Below, piece by piece: positions 1-10,893 of a DNA stretch of 64,000 bases (position 1 is its first letter; every line of letters starts with the position of its first letter). The notes under the pieces are model-generated. The model searched no databases, was not told the DNA's origin, and saw only the letters and a program-made list of their open reading frames with translations. Where the stretch lies: the NCBI GenBank assembly GCA_029204225.1, contig CM055103.1:45190380-45254379 (forward strand), given 5' to 3'. The stretch comes from Diphasiastrum complanatum. Taxonomy: Eukaryota; Streptophyta; Lycopodiopsida; Lycopodiales; Lycopodiaceae. A program made the position numbers and the translations under genes.

Positions 1-29
1 CTACATCTAAATATCCTTGTTTATACTAT

Positions 30-594
30 ATGAAAATGGCAAAAGATGTAACTAGAAGTACAAAAATTACTAGAGAAAATGCAGATCCAAATTGGAAGTC
101 AGTATTGCCTATTCCCTTGAAAAATGTGCATGTCTGCACTCTTCATGCAGAAGTTAGGATAATAGAAAAGCTCGTTTATCTTCATTTACTTTTTACATGG
201 AATAGTAAGCCAACTTCACGAGCGAAGGAAGCTATTTGTCGGTTAGAAGATGTTTTATCAGAAGCAGGACTGCATAAGGGACATGTCAAAATACAAAAAG
301 ATGAAAAGCTTTATGGAAAGTTTAGGAAATATGCCGACTAGGCCAAGCATCAGAGGAGCAAAAGCACGTCGATTCCTATTAAACCATACTGGTAAGGCAT
401 CAAACATTCAACACTCAGTCTGGAAAGAAATCCTTGCTGCCAGTAAGGACTTAGGAGTGACTGACAAATCAAGACTATTGAAAGTTAATGTATGGAGAAA
501 GCTTGAGGATATGATTAAAATATTAAGAAATGACAAATTTTCTGATACTGATAAGAGAGCTCTACAAAAGACTTGTGTTGATTTTGTTGATGCA
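30..594 (+). pseudogene. frameshifted relic of an unidentified protein-coding gene
   Basis: Two overlapping plus-strand reading frames (30-341 and 250-624) read as one protein if a frameshift near 330-345 is allowed. The first ends KFRKYAD and the second resumes at PSIRGAKARRFLLN. The joined product is about 185 residues, basic and rich in Lys and Arg, with no membrane segment, signal peptide or motif I can name. The composition looks like real coding sequence rather than random ORF. I do not recognise the family. It could be a transposon-encoded protein or a host gene fragment that starts upstream of the window. The 3' end is cut at 595, where a gypsy LTR begins (TGTCATACTATA), so the last residues of the longer frame are LTR sequence. 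The frameshift and the insertion mark it as dead. Confidence 0.45.
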
Positions 595-1090
595 TGTCAT
601 ACTATACCAACAAGGTTAATATAGATTTTGTAGTAAATAGTGTCGTTCCCACAAAGGACAGCGTTAGAAAGTTATGTAGTTGAAGTCGGGAGAGACTAAG
701 AAAATCTCTTATGTTCAGCATAACATAACCACTTCGAGGCTCAACGAATTATCTACAAATTTTGTCAATGACAATCTGATGAGAAAAAATTGATTTTCTC
801 TATTTCTGGAAGGTCTGATTTGCGAAGGTGAAAAAGGAATCTTACAAAGTGAAAATGAGTCCAGGCAAATTATCTGATATGATTATGCATTAAAACATCA
901 CAGATTTTGGTTGCATAGAAAAAGACTAATTGTATTCCTAATCTGAGGATATCTTGATGTTCTAGACAAAGAAACATACATAAAAATTGTCAAAATAACA
1001 AGTAGGCAGTAAACAGAAATAAATCACAAAAATTAAGAAATAAAACAAACTTAGTACATATCAAGATAAAGACAAGGTTCGTTGTACTTT
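595..1090 (-). mobile_element. Gypsy-F 3' LTR fragment
   Basis: The start at 595 (TGTCATACTATACCAACAAG) and the block up to about 680 align with the start of the complete LTR at 13540 (TGTCGTACTATAACAACAAG), including the shared phrase GTCGTTCCCACA. The two are therefore LTRs of related gypsy elements in the same, minus-strand, orientation. To the right lies the gypsy integrase tail at 1102-1300, as expected for a 3' LTR of a minus-strand element. Homology with the 13.5 kb copy fades after about 700. The right edge is therefore uncertain, and this copy is either diverged or shortened. The left edge is supported by the sharp end of the coding relic at 594. Confidence 0.6.
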
Positions 1091-1101
1091 CTGAATCTGC
1101 T

Positions 1102-1300
1102 TTAATTGACCACAGTGTCTAAAGTATCACCTTGGAGGGTTTGGAGTGGTACATATCTAGAGGCAAATATCTTTTGAATTACATAAGGTCCTTGTCCAGA
1201 AAATTTTAGTTTGTCCTTAAAAGTTTTGACTTGGTATAAGAGGACCTTGTCTCCAATCTGGAACTCTTTGAATTTTAATGATCAATCATGCCATGTCTTC
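1102..1300 (-). pseudogene. gypsy integrase C-terminal (GPY/F) fragment
   Basis: The minus strand reads EFQIGDKVLLYQVK, then GQGPYVIQKIF, then LQTLQGDTL and VVN before a TAA stop at 1102-1104. This is the pattern of the GPY/F module at the end of Ty3/gypsy integrases: a basic hydrophobic strand, the G-P-Y signature, then a short 'L..L.G..L...VN' run. A TGA stop lies in frame a few codons upstream, and no integrase core or reverse transcriptase is attached. Upstream sequence switches to Copia-D near 1300-1340, so this is a truncated gypsy 3' end fused to an unrelated copia. In the living element this module helps bind DNA or chromatin during integration. Confidence 0.65.
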
Positions 1301-1339
1301 TCTCCCTCATGGATCTTCTAGGAGTGAAAATCCGAGGAC

Positions 1340-2865
1340 TTCCATCTTCAAATCTTGACTCCTCTATATGGCTCTTCTTCCCTCATGCGTGAATGGATTC
1401 CGATGTTGCTTGCCTTTCTAACAAGGTTCGAAGAACGTAGTTCTGGGCCTTGAAATTCTGAGACAGGTGACAATGTCTTTTCTGCTCATGTCATACAGGC
1501 TCTGCATGTTCAGCTGATACATTCTCCTATGCCAAAGCTGATCTTCATTTTTTGAAGCATTCAATATGCTATCAGAGTTGCTGATTATTTTGGCCTAGTA
1601 GAGGTTTCCTTCTCTGCATCCGACCGTCAGCAGCTTGTTTGTCGTGTTCTCGATCATACGGCAAGTATTGCCATCAAACAGAACTCGAATATCTAGATCT
1701 GCCATCTTGGAGACAAATAGTAGATCTTTTCTGAGTGAGGGCACATAGAGTGCTCCTGGCAGCTCTGCTTGGCCTGACAGTGTTCGTAGTTGTAGAGTGC
1801 CGATGCCTTTGACAGCGTGTCTTCTTCCATCACCTAGAATCACTGCTCTATCGTTTTTGAGTTCGCAAAAGTTGATCAAGATCTTCTTGTTGCAGGTTAT
1901 GTATGATGTTGCTCCTGAATCAATGACTACGTCGTAGTCGTGTTCAGGATAGCTTGTTGAAGCTTCAGCGAGTATCGTGAAAGCTTTGTCACCTCTTTTT
2001 GTATCCTTAGATGACTCTGTAACGTTTGTCTTTTTAGCTTTGTTTTTTCTTTTTTGGATTAAATCTGCAATCGTATGCAGAATGCCCTTTCTTCTTGTAG
2101 TGCATGCAAGATATTGCTGGATTGAACCAGTATTTGTTGGCTGTATGGCCTGGTTTGTGGCATTGATCACAAGAAGAAGATTGTTAATTCGAGGACTTCG
2201 TCTTCTCAAATCTTGGCTTGCTTTTATTTTTCTTCTTTCCTTTCGTGAAGAGAACTTTCTCTTGATCACTGCTTCCCTCTCCTTTGTCTCTCATCAGTCT
2301 CTCATCAGCGACAAGACTGACTGGTTTGTCGAATGTCATATATGGTAGACTCAATATGAGCATTCTCACCAACTGATAGGATGTCGGTAGAGATTTCATG
2401 AAGTACATCAGCTGTTGTGGCTCTTAAATTAATGCAGCGAGTTGAGCAAAGATCGTTCTGATCTTCTCAATGTGGTGATCCAACTGGTTGCCATCCCACC
2501 GTATGGATTGCAGCTGATTGTGAAGGTGCATGACTGAAGCTGCAATCCTCACTTCATACTTCTGCTTTAATCTTTCTCGCGCTGCATGGCTGCTTTTGCA
2601 GTCTTCAATCTACATGAGTAGATCTTCATTTATGGACGAAATGATGATTGCCATTTCGTGCTCATCCTTTCTGATACATTTAGCTCTCCTCGAGTGTCTC
2701 TCTGGAGGCTGCACCTCTGAGAGCTTGATTACCGACCAGATGCCTTCAAATGCCTTTGCCCTTTAGAAGTGTTTTGATTTTGAATTTTCAAACTCTGTAA
2801 TTAGCGCCATCAAGACTGATTGCCACTCTTGTTTGGATTGTTGTATCCATATTGTGTTGTCTTGT
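1340..2865 (-). pseudogene. Copia-D gag-protease-pre-integrase relic
   Basis: Reading leftward there is a gag start matching the plus-strand copy at 42.7 kb, then gag text YFMKSLPTSYQLVRMLI, a basic Lys-rich linker, and an aspartic protease at 1595-2269 with the active motif VIDSGATSYIT. The GAG-pre-integrase block follows: LWHRRMYQLN, then a C-terminal GKQHRNPF motif. Stops and frame changes are frequent (for example after REGNLY), so nothing full length can be made. Integrase core, RT and RNase H are absent. The element ends near 1340 against the gypsy tail. The PBS and LTR lie immediately to the right, so the polarity is clear. Three other pieces of this family lie at 38.1, 39.4 and 42.7 kb. 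Confidence 0.75.
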
Positions 2866-2903
2866 AGAATCACTACTAGGATATCAGTAGTGATAACCTG
2901 TCA

Positions 2904-2915
2904 GCTCTAATACCA
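2904..2915 (-). other. Copia-D primer binding site
   Basis: The minus strand reads TGGTATTAGAGC directly next to the LTR end ...CGCGACA. This is the usual plant copia site complementary to the 3' end of initiator tRNA-Met (TGGTATCAGAGC), with one C-to-T change. Confidence 0.75.
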
Positions 2916-3480
2916 TGTCGCGGAAGCGAGACTGTTTCATTTTTGTCTTCATTTTCTTATTCGCGAACGATTTTGTGTCTTTGAATTTTCTTTTGCGCAG
3001 AAGCTTTTACAGGATCCTAGACACTTGACTACACATCACAAAACACATTTTATTCTAGCAATCAAGACACACAGCACAAGACAAGGAGATGCACGAGAAT
3101 AGAGCGACTGTATTATCAGTATAATTTTAGAGCAAGAACGTCAGTGTCTCGCTCGTTGGCGGAGTGACACTCTCCTCTTTCACTATGTTCTGCTCGTTGG
3201 CAGACTTTCATGCACAACTCTAGTATTTTACCTATCTGCTCTACTTGCTACGTCTCTCTCTATCTCTTACAGATCTATTTATTCTCTTCTTGTCTTTAGT
3301 TTATGATCCAGGGAGGATCATTTATACCTCCACAGTGTGGAGTTTACAAGATAGCTAAACGTAGAATCACAAGACTAGTTAACGCTAATCAACTAGTTAG
3401 TTAGTCTCCATCATTGCCACTCGTTTCAGCTGGGCATGAAGTCTACGACTCCAAGCCCGTTGAGCTACCAGCTAGCAGCG
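2916..3480 (-). mobile_element. Copia-D 5' LTR
   Basis: The LTR begins at 2916 (TGTCGCGGAAGCGAG in plus coordinates) immediately after the PBS. The same end is seen before the PBS of the plus-strand copy at 42625-42655, as its reverse complement. Internal phrases such as TCTCGCTCGTTGGCGGA recur in altered form in the related LTR at 41.9-42.4 kb. The outer end is estimated near 3480 and is not marked by a second LTR, so its length (about 565 bp) is approximate. Confidence 0.55.
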
Positions 3481-3786
3481 TGAAAGATTTCTCTTCATTT
3501 GTTTCGTAATCTCCCGTTTTCTTTCGTTCTTTTCGTTTCTTTTGTAGTTTTTCGTTTTGCATCCCTTTGCGGTTTGCGATCCTGGAGGTGTGTTTATGAT
3601 TCACGAATTGTTCATGCTTTGAGTCAAGGGACGTTGACTATCGTGAATTGTTCTCATTCAACCTTCGTTTCTTTTTCGTGTTGCGACAAAGTTGCAGGAG
3701 TTCACCATTTCTGACATCTATAAATAGATTTTAGTGAATCTCATGCTTCTTTGGCTGATGTACAAGAAGATACCTCCTTCAAGAGG
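3481..3786. other. no gene recognised
   Basis: T-rich sequence between the Copia-D LTR and a copia gag scrap. A 71-codon plus-strand frame here has no recognisable content. It may be outer LTR or leader sequence of an adjoining element. Confidence 0.4.
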
Positions 3787-3942
3787 TTAGCTAACATTCA
3801 TTTTGATGCAATGAAGTGTTATCCTTGCCTTATATTTGACCAACTCTTGTCTTCCAAGAGGCTCATCCTCTTCATCAAGCACTAAGTCAAAGAGATCTTG
3901 GAGCACAAATAGTGACTCCATCCTCACCTTCCCACCAATCCA
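3787..3942 (-). pseudogene. displaced copia gag N-terminal fragment
   Basis: The minus strand encodes KVRMESLFVLQDLFDLVL, then DEPLGRQEL and LHCIKMNVS. This matches the gag N-terminus of Copia-C at 61704-61979 (VRMESLLVLQDLYEFLIEDKDEPLG). It is about 50 residues long and has no initiator in frame with homology. The nearest larger element, Copia-A1 (4358-7053), lacks exactly this gag segment at its right end, yet this piece lies beyond its left end. It is therefore either a rearranged part of that element or a scrap of another copy. Confidence 0.7.
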
Positions 3943-4232
3943 TCCTTGACCAAAACCTCCACATCTTTTGCTTCCAGATATTATGTTTTCATTTTTTTCC
4001 TTACACAACCACTTTCGTAATACCCTTTCATTCCACAACATACTTCGCTTTCCACACATCTTCCACTTCGTCCTTGCAAAACCACCCCCACATCTTCCAC
4101 TTTCAAACCTTCCATTTCTCTTTACCCAACCTCATTCCTTCACAATCCTTTCCTTCCACAACATACCTCACTTCACAAACATCTTCCAATCACTTCTCAA
4201 CTGACGCTTTCACCTACCTTCTCACCCGAGCA

Positions 4233-4355
4233 TCCAGTCACATCTCAACTGAAGCCCTCCGTCACATCTCAACCGAAGCCCTCCATTCACATCTCGACGG
4301 GAGCCAACCAGTCCCATCTCAATTGAAGCCTCTGTTCGAATCTCAACCGACACCA
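4233..4355. repeat. 24-bp minisatellite, about five copies
   Basis: Consecutive units read approximately CAGTCACATCTCAACTGAAG plus CCCT, with substitutions in each copy (CCGTCACATCTCAACCG..., CCATTCACATCTCGACG..., CCAGTCCCATCTCAATTG..., CTGTTCGAATCTCAACCG...). Because 24 is a multiple of three, the plus strand stays open through it and gives an eight-residue repeat (SHISTEAL, RHISTEAL and variants). To the left (3985-4200) is a pyrimidine-rich stretch with its own imperfect duplication around TTCCACAACATAC. The array abuts the truncated end of Copia-A1 near 4358. Confidence 0.8.
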
Positions 4356-4357
4356 CC

Positions 4358-7053
4358 ATCTAGATCATTACCACTCAAGATAATGTCATCTACATACAAA
4401 ACAAGAATAATGATCATGCCATCATGAAATCTTATATACAATGATGGATTATAGGCACTCATTACAAAATTGATGGAAATGAGAAAAGAGTTTAGCCTAG
4501 AGTACCATGCTCTAGGTGCTTGCTTGAGCCCATAAAGGCTCTTCTTCAAAAAACACACCTTTCCTTCATGCTTTGCCTTGATGAAGCCCTCGGATTGCCT
4601 CATGTAGACCTCTTCCTCAAAATAACCATTGAGGAATGCATTTGTGAAATCAAGTTCGAATAGCTCCCAATTGAAGGTTGTAGCAAGACTAATAATCAAT
4701 CTGATAGTAACAAGCTTAGCCACAGGAGAAAAAGTCTCATCATAATCAATGCCTTTGGTTTGTAAAAAACCTTTGGCTATAAGCCTAGCTTTATGCTTGC
4801 TTATTGATCCATCTTGATTTTACGTCAATCTAAATACCCACTTGCAATCAAGAGGTTTCTTCCCTTGAGGAAGATCCACAAGATCCCAAGTATGATTCTC
4901 AATAAGAGCATCATACTCTACTTGCATAGCATCCATCCAACTTTTAGACTTACAAGCATCTTCATAGCATGTTGGCTCATCTAACATTGAAGTAAGAAAG
5001 GTGTAAGATGTGAAAGATGATGAGCCTTCCCTATGATCACCTTGACCATCATAGGTGAGCCTCAATGGCTCGGACCTTGCCCTTGTAGATCTTCTTGGAG
5101 TTCTTGGAGTTCTTGCATCTTGAGATGGATCCTCAAGTTCTTCTTCACTTGGAAGCTTCTCCTCCATCCTAGCATCAAGATGATTAGTAGCATTATCATC
5201 CAAATCACAAGCATGTCCTTCATAAAAAATAACATCCCTACCCACTATCACCTTGCTAGTGATGGGGTTGAAGACTCTCACCATATCCCACAAAGATGCC
5301 TTTGATGGATGTTGCATCATCCTTCCTTCTGAGGATTGGTGTACATAGCAAGTGGATCCAAAAACTTTGAGATCCTTGAGATTGGGCTTCTCTCCAAATA
5401 GAGCTTCAAATGGTGTGATTCCTCCAATGGCTTGGTTTGGCAATCTATTGCACAAATAGTTAGCACAAGTTATTGCTTCACCCCAAAATGGTTTTGATAG
5501 AGAAGCATCTAGCCTTATGGCCTTAGCACACTCACAAAGAGATCTATTTCTTCTCTCACTCACTCCATTTTGTTGAGGGGTGTATGGACATGACAACTCT
5601 CTCTTTATTCCATTAGAACAACAAAAGTCAATCATCTTATTGGAGATATATTCACTCTATTATCACTCCTTAATACCTTAATTTTGGTACTAAGTTGATT
5701 TTCTACCAAAGTCTTGAACTTTACAAAAGAATCAAACACCATAGATTTGCTAGACAAGAGGTACATCCAACAAAATCTAGAATAGTCATCAATGAACATT
5801 ACATAGTACTTGGCACCACCATTAGATTCATGTGAAACACTATGAACATCCGAATGGATGAGTTCAAGAGGAGAGCTTGATCTTGATGTAGATCTTGAGA
5901 AGGGTAGTTTGTGAGCCTTTGAGAGGCTGCATGCTTCACATCTCTTCCCACACTTTGACAAATGCTTGGGGAGTCCAACTGCAAGCTCCTTTGCAACCAT
6001 GGATTTCATGGCTTTGTAGTTGGGGTGGCCCAACCTTTTGTGCCACAGTTCCACCTTTGATAACTCCACCTTTGCCAACTTAACTCCACTTAACACTCTC
6101 CAGTGCAACATTAGCATCAAGCTTAAACAATCTACCTTTCTTAATGCCTTTGGCTATACATTCATCATTTCTAAGGATGGAACAAACTCCATGCTTAAAT
6201 TGTACATCAAGGCCATTATCCATTAACTGGCCAACACTAAGCAAATTCTTGGTTAACTTAGGAACATAAAGAACATTATCAAGATTCATCCTTTTGGATG
6301 ATCCAACATACAAGAGACTTGTTCTTATTCCACTTATCTTACATTCTTGACTACTTGCAGTATAGATTGATCTATGTAAATCATTGTAAGAAAGGAAAGT
6401 GGAGAATATGTCCCTATGATATATCATGTGGGAACTAGCCCCACTATCAATCCACCATGAATCATTGGTGTTGCTCTTGGATGATGGTGGTTTGTTGGAA
6501 ACCATCAAGGATGACTCTTCATTCTCCTCCTCTTGATGTGCAATGTTGCTTTGTTTGCTCTCTTGTGCTTTCTTCTTCTTGAGACATTCTGATGCAAAAT
6601 GTCCTTTCTTTCCACAGAAAAAAATATTTGTACTTGGACTTGTCTTTGATCTTGCCATTTGAGCTTGAAGCCTCATCCTCCTCCTTGGTCTCCTTGAAGT
6701 GCTTCTTCTTGCCATTGGTCTTCTTCTTGCCTTTGAATGAAAAATTAGCTTTCTCATTACCATCCTGCAGAGAAATAGCATTCATTCTTGGTATGCATCA
6801 TCCTACACTCTTCAACCACTAATACACTGTGTAGCTTTTCTATAGTGGGCAAAGTGTCTTGGATTGCAAAGCTTTGGACCAAATTAGTGAAGTCACTCCC
6901 TAGACCATTTAGGACAATCTGAACAAGCTCACTATCTTGAATTTTCTCTCCAATGGAAGCTAACTCCCTATTGAGAGACTTGATTCTTAGCACATAAACT
7001 TGTGCACTCTCATCACTTCCCTTTATGCTTTGTAGAATCTGATTCTTAAGCAT
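4358..7053 (-). pseudogene. Copia-A1 gag-pol relic, truncated at both ends
   Basis: Read leftward: gag (7053-6760, RIKSLNRELASIGEKIQD), a broken CCHC knuckle (FFCGKKGHFASEC, where the first Cys is replaced by Tyr and a frame change follows), protease WWIDSGASSHM, zinc-finger LWHKRLGHPN...CEACSLSKAHK, integrase LIHSDVH...MFIDDYSRF...VLRSDN, then PQQNGVSERRNRS. The chromoviral-type linker follows, then RT: CKWVFRLT, GIDYDETFSPVAKLVTIR, NAFLNG, YGLKQAPRAWYSRL and the catalytic LYVDDIILSG. At least five frames are needed. The coding text stops just after the YVDD box at about 4358, so the RT thumb and RNase H are missing. The gag N-terminus is missing on the right. It is closest to Copia-C at 60-62 kb. 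Confidence 0.85.
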
Positions 7054-7649
7054 GAGAACCCTTGAAGTGTTACTTGCAGTGTTTCACTCAAATGTTGACT
7101 TCTAATCCAACCAAATGGACTTGTAATCACAGTTCTATCACTCCCTCACAAAGATGGAATGAAGATAAGATGAAGTGAAAACTACTCTCAAGCAAATCTT
7201 GCCAATCTTGGCTATTTTTGGACTCTATCTCATTCACTTTGATGTACTTTCAAGACCTAGTTTCCACTTTAAGAAGGTCTGAAATTAGCCTAGATTAATT
7301 ATTTTCCATGAAACAAATTCAAAACTAATTAATGGCAAGTGATATTGGTAGCTTATCATAGGATTTGCCCAAAAATTACATCAAACTGACACCATATAAA
7401 AAAATAGTGATCCAATGAATATGGGATTTTAAATGCTGGTTCAGAGATGCCCACACGTGTGAACAGTATGGATTTCGATCCTGAAAATGTTTGGGATCAA
7501 ATCCCCTCACCAAAACATGGATACCAGCTTGCTCTTCCAATACTAGCTTTTTGCACCAAAAGATGCTAAAACTGGATTAGTTTCAAACATTGATCAATAG
7601 CCTTGTACTTGGCTCTACAGTGCTTGAAGAAAGCAGAGGAGGTTCAATA
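7054..7649 (-). other. leader and flank of Copia-A1
   Basis: The first 100 bases or so (for example TTGCAGTGTTTCACTCAAAT and TATCACTCCCTCACAAAG) are nearly identical to 62045-62135 beside Copia-C, so this is shared element sequence. The rest is AT-rich with no ORF. It holds the palindrome CACACGTGTG at 7452-7461. No PBS or clear LTR end is visible. Confidence 0.5.
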
Positions 7650-7915
7650 TAGATAATTTCTCTTGTTGTGTCTGATCTCGAATGCAAATGCGTCTGCTGT
7701 TACTCGTATGTCTGAATTTTCTTGTTCATTTTAATTCCGCACCTGGGTTGAAACTATGTTGAATGCTGCATTAATTTTATAAATGTAGATCAACAGTGCC
7801 TGACTACATTCTGGAGGATTGTAGGAGTGATTCAGCTGTCAGTGTCCAACGATCGCATCTGAACTCCATTCGAGTTGCAAGAGGATCGTGGTTCCTTCAC
7901 GAAAGCTTTGCGACT
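7650..7915 (+). repeat. LTR fragment, inverted match of 41935-42180
   Basis: The stretch with TTGTTCATTTTAATTCCGCACC and TTGAATGCTGCATTAATTTT is the reverse complement, at roughly 80% by eye, of the LTR at 41.94-42.18 kb (TGCAGAATTAAAATGAACAAG). That LTR resembles the Copia-D LTR family, so this is a Copia-D-type LTR piece in plus orientation with no coding region attached. Confidence 0.7.
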
Positions 7916-10520
7916 GTGAAATCCAAATCGCGAACATGATTCTCATCAGCTTCTAGGAATAACAAAAGATACGTAAGTGAGAAACCCAACCATCAGCTCT
8001 AATGTGAACATGGAAGGCACGAGTACTAATGCTACCATGGTGTTTCCTAAGCTAATCAAGAATATCTTGTAACCTTCATGAAACTATAGAAAGAGTTTCA
8101 AAATACTAGCAGAGTAACTTCCATATTATTTTGGTACATCATGACTTGAAACTTCTTTCTAGGACACTAGTTTGAAAAGTTCTAAAACTCTTGGGAACTA
8201 CAAAAGATATGTAAGTGATAAAAGTTTTCAAGAAAAGTTTTGAAACTTCTAGCACTGCTAAATTAGACTACATACAAACATAGCCTCCCACCTTTTAAGT
8301 CCCCATACAATATATCCTCTCAAATTGTAACCAGTTCTTTGACAGTATGATCAATTATACCATATACTATATGGTTCTACTATGAAAAACCCGTGAAAGG
8401 AGGAAACATGTCCATTCCCAAAATCTGAAACCATATTAAGTAACGTATTTGGCTAACTGCTATAATATCCCTATTGAGGTGATCAAGACTAATAGAATTT
8501 GCATTTGTTGGATAGATAAAACAAAACTATGCCCCAATCTATTTTTTGAAACTTCATAGATTAAGGAGCTGAATCTCTCACTTGTTGAAAAGTGAAGTAC
8601 AGACACTATGAAGAAGGCCAGCATGAAAAGCCAAGCAGCCTGAATCTAGTTCCTATTTTCAATTAAAGACTCTCTATGTTAGATTCAAAAGTCAAATGAA
8701 ATCAAGTGATTGTTTCCCCAGGTCCTTTTTTTGTTGATTTTGTGAAATTGTGTGAGTCATCTATCTTGAGGTTTTGGGGGTCGCCTTTACCAAAACCACT
8801 CATTATACACTTGTAAATAAGTGATTAGGCCAAATTTAGAAGTGGATTAGCTCATGATAGTGTAGGCTACTTACACTTGGCTTGATGGTAGAGGTCTAGT
8901 GACATAGCACCTCTTGATTTCATTTGTCAATTTGGACCAATTGTATTGTAAGATGCATCAAAATGGTCCAATCAAAGTAAGAGGTGATGTTAGAGAGTTC
9001 CAATCATTGCACTCCATTACCACTCTTCATGGATCTCGAGCTACTATGAGGATGAGTGACATTGAGTCCACTTAGTTTTTTGATGAGAGATTTGGAGGTT
9101 GCATGCTCCAACACTTAGGTTATTTTCTACATTCTCTCACTACTTGAGAGCTTGATGTAGCATTGTCTCTCTACCCAAGAGCAAGCCAATTGTATACTTA
9201 GTTTTTTTCATCCAAAGTTGTCTCTCATAATGTGTGATGAATGGTATGTGACAGATGCATGTGTAGAGTGCTCTTCTCTTAGGATTTTGATCTAGATTGT
9301 TTGTATCTTATGCAAGATAGATCTATGTGCAATCACACACATCTTATGAGATCATTCACATTGTTTAAGATGTCCTCACACGTTTGAAAAGTACACAGAT
9401 TTCATCAGTCGAATGGAATCAAGTAAGTAATCTCTTGTTCATCAAGCAATGCTATCAAATATGTAGTTATCTCAGCTTGACAATCAAAAGCAAATTAGAA
9501 AAGGTAGCTGGTTTGCACCACTAGAAATAAAAATGTTTAGCACGACCAATGTCGATGTAACTTAGAACAACATATCTTCTACTCCAATATGAAAATACAA
9601 CAATTTCAAGTTTATGATCTTCAAGCATAATCTGAAAGATGCCAAATTCTTATTTTGACTTTCTATGATTTAATCTTTGAGCTTTCAGGATCAATTCCAC
9701 CATTTTGTGAGATCCAATGTTGCATCCGTGCACATATGGACCTCAGTATGTATGCATGGAGGATGCACGGACATACGTGTATCCATATGCTAATGCATAC
9801 AAAAGCAGGTTATACAATTCATAAAAAACATTGTCGCCACCACAGTTGCTGAAGTTGGATGTATGAATAAGGTCGACACCACTTAAGGTTATCCATCTAT
9901 TGTACGTTACGCTATGTTGCATGTTGTACAATGTATTTCATTCACATGATCAATCTTGGAAATACAAGTTGATCATTTCATAGTTCAAAGTCTTCCAAAT
10001 CGAAACACAGATTGATAAGTCAATCACTTTAGAACCAGATGACAGGGTTAAACCATAATAGCAAGAAGTAAGATAGTTGATATCCACAATGCAAAAGCAT
10101 GAAAAGTGTGGGTTGCAGCATAGTGGTACCTTAAAGATAAAAGAATCACTCAAATTAGTAAGTGGTCTAAAAAAAACTATACTTGCACATAGAACACACT
10201 TACCAGCATTTTAGAATCATTTTTATCCACACAATTCGAGTTTTCCTTTTACAACCATGCACAGTAACAAAAACTGAGATGTTATCTTTGTTGTTCCATC
10301 TGTTGTTCTAGAATATATGATGAGTTTTGTAATGTGTGCATTCTCAAAAATTCTACATCAAATCCCATTATCATAAATCATCAAACCTCCTAATGAAATA
10401 GCACAAGAACTACAAAAGTCATGTGGTTGGAGAATCATATACCCACCAATGAACTGGAAAATGGCAGGGTTTAAACACTAGCCAAAGCAAAAACAACTTC
10501 TTGCATGTCTTTGACATAGA
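7916..10520. other. no gene recognised
   Basis: About 2.6 kb of AT-rich DNA with only short, unrelated ORFs. The part from 8730 to 9400 has a texture like copia LTRs in this window, but I could not align it convincingly. It lies downstream of SKP1. Confidence 0.5.
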
Positions 10521-10663
10521 GACACATGTGTCATCAAGTCCTTCAACTGCTACAAATTCCACAAAATCAATCAGAACTGAAGCCCTTAGAAGGGCTTCAG
10601 AGGTAACAAGACACATGTGTCATCAAGTCCTTCAACTACTACAAATTCCACAAAATCAATCAC
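10521..10663. repeat. 54-bp direct repeat around a perfect hairpin
   Basis: The sequence GACACATGTGTCATCAAGTC... occurs at 10521 and again at 10610, 89 bp apart, matching over about 54 bp with one or two changes. Between the copies, at 10577-10600, are the arms CTGAAGCCCT and AGGGCTTCAG around the loop TAGA: a perfect 10-bp stem. The repeat itself begins with the palindrome ACACATGTGT. It sits 230 bp beyond the SKP1 stop codon. Confidence 0.85.
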
Positions 10664-10893
10664 ACCACAAGACTAGATTTGAGACATAACAAGTCCTACC
10701 AAACTAGAGTATGGTGTTTTTCGTAGATTCTACCACTCTTTACATCTAAAAATATTCATGATGATACCTTATAGCAAAATGATGGACTAAATGTTCCAAG
10801 TCCTTCACAATGTGTAAGTTCATAACTTCACTACAATCTACCTCCCTGGACACTTCATCAATAATCTCCGAACCAAGTATTTCAGTACCTAAT

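Noticed and set aside
3400-3480. tRNA-like D-arm on the minus strand (TGGTAGCTCAACGGG)
   Set aside because: No B-box, no acceptor pairing and no plausible anticodon arm; it lies in or beside a Copia-D LTR.
3912-4427. 171-codon Phe/Thr/Ser-rich plus frame as a gene
   Set aside because: It consists of CT-rich repeats and a minisatellite and overlaps copia fragments on the other strand.
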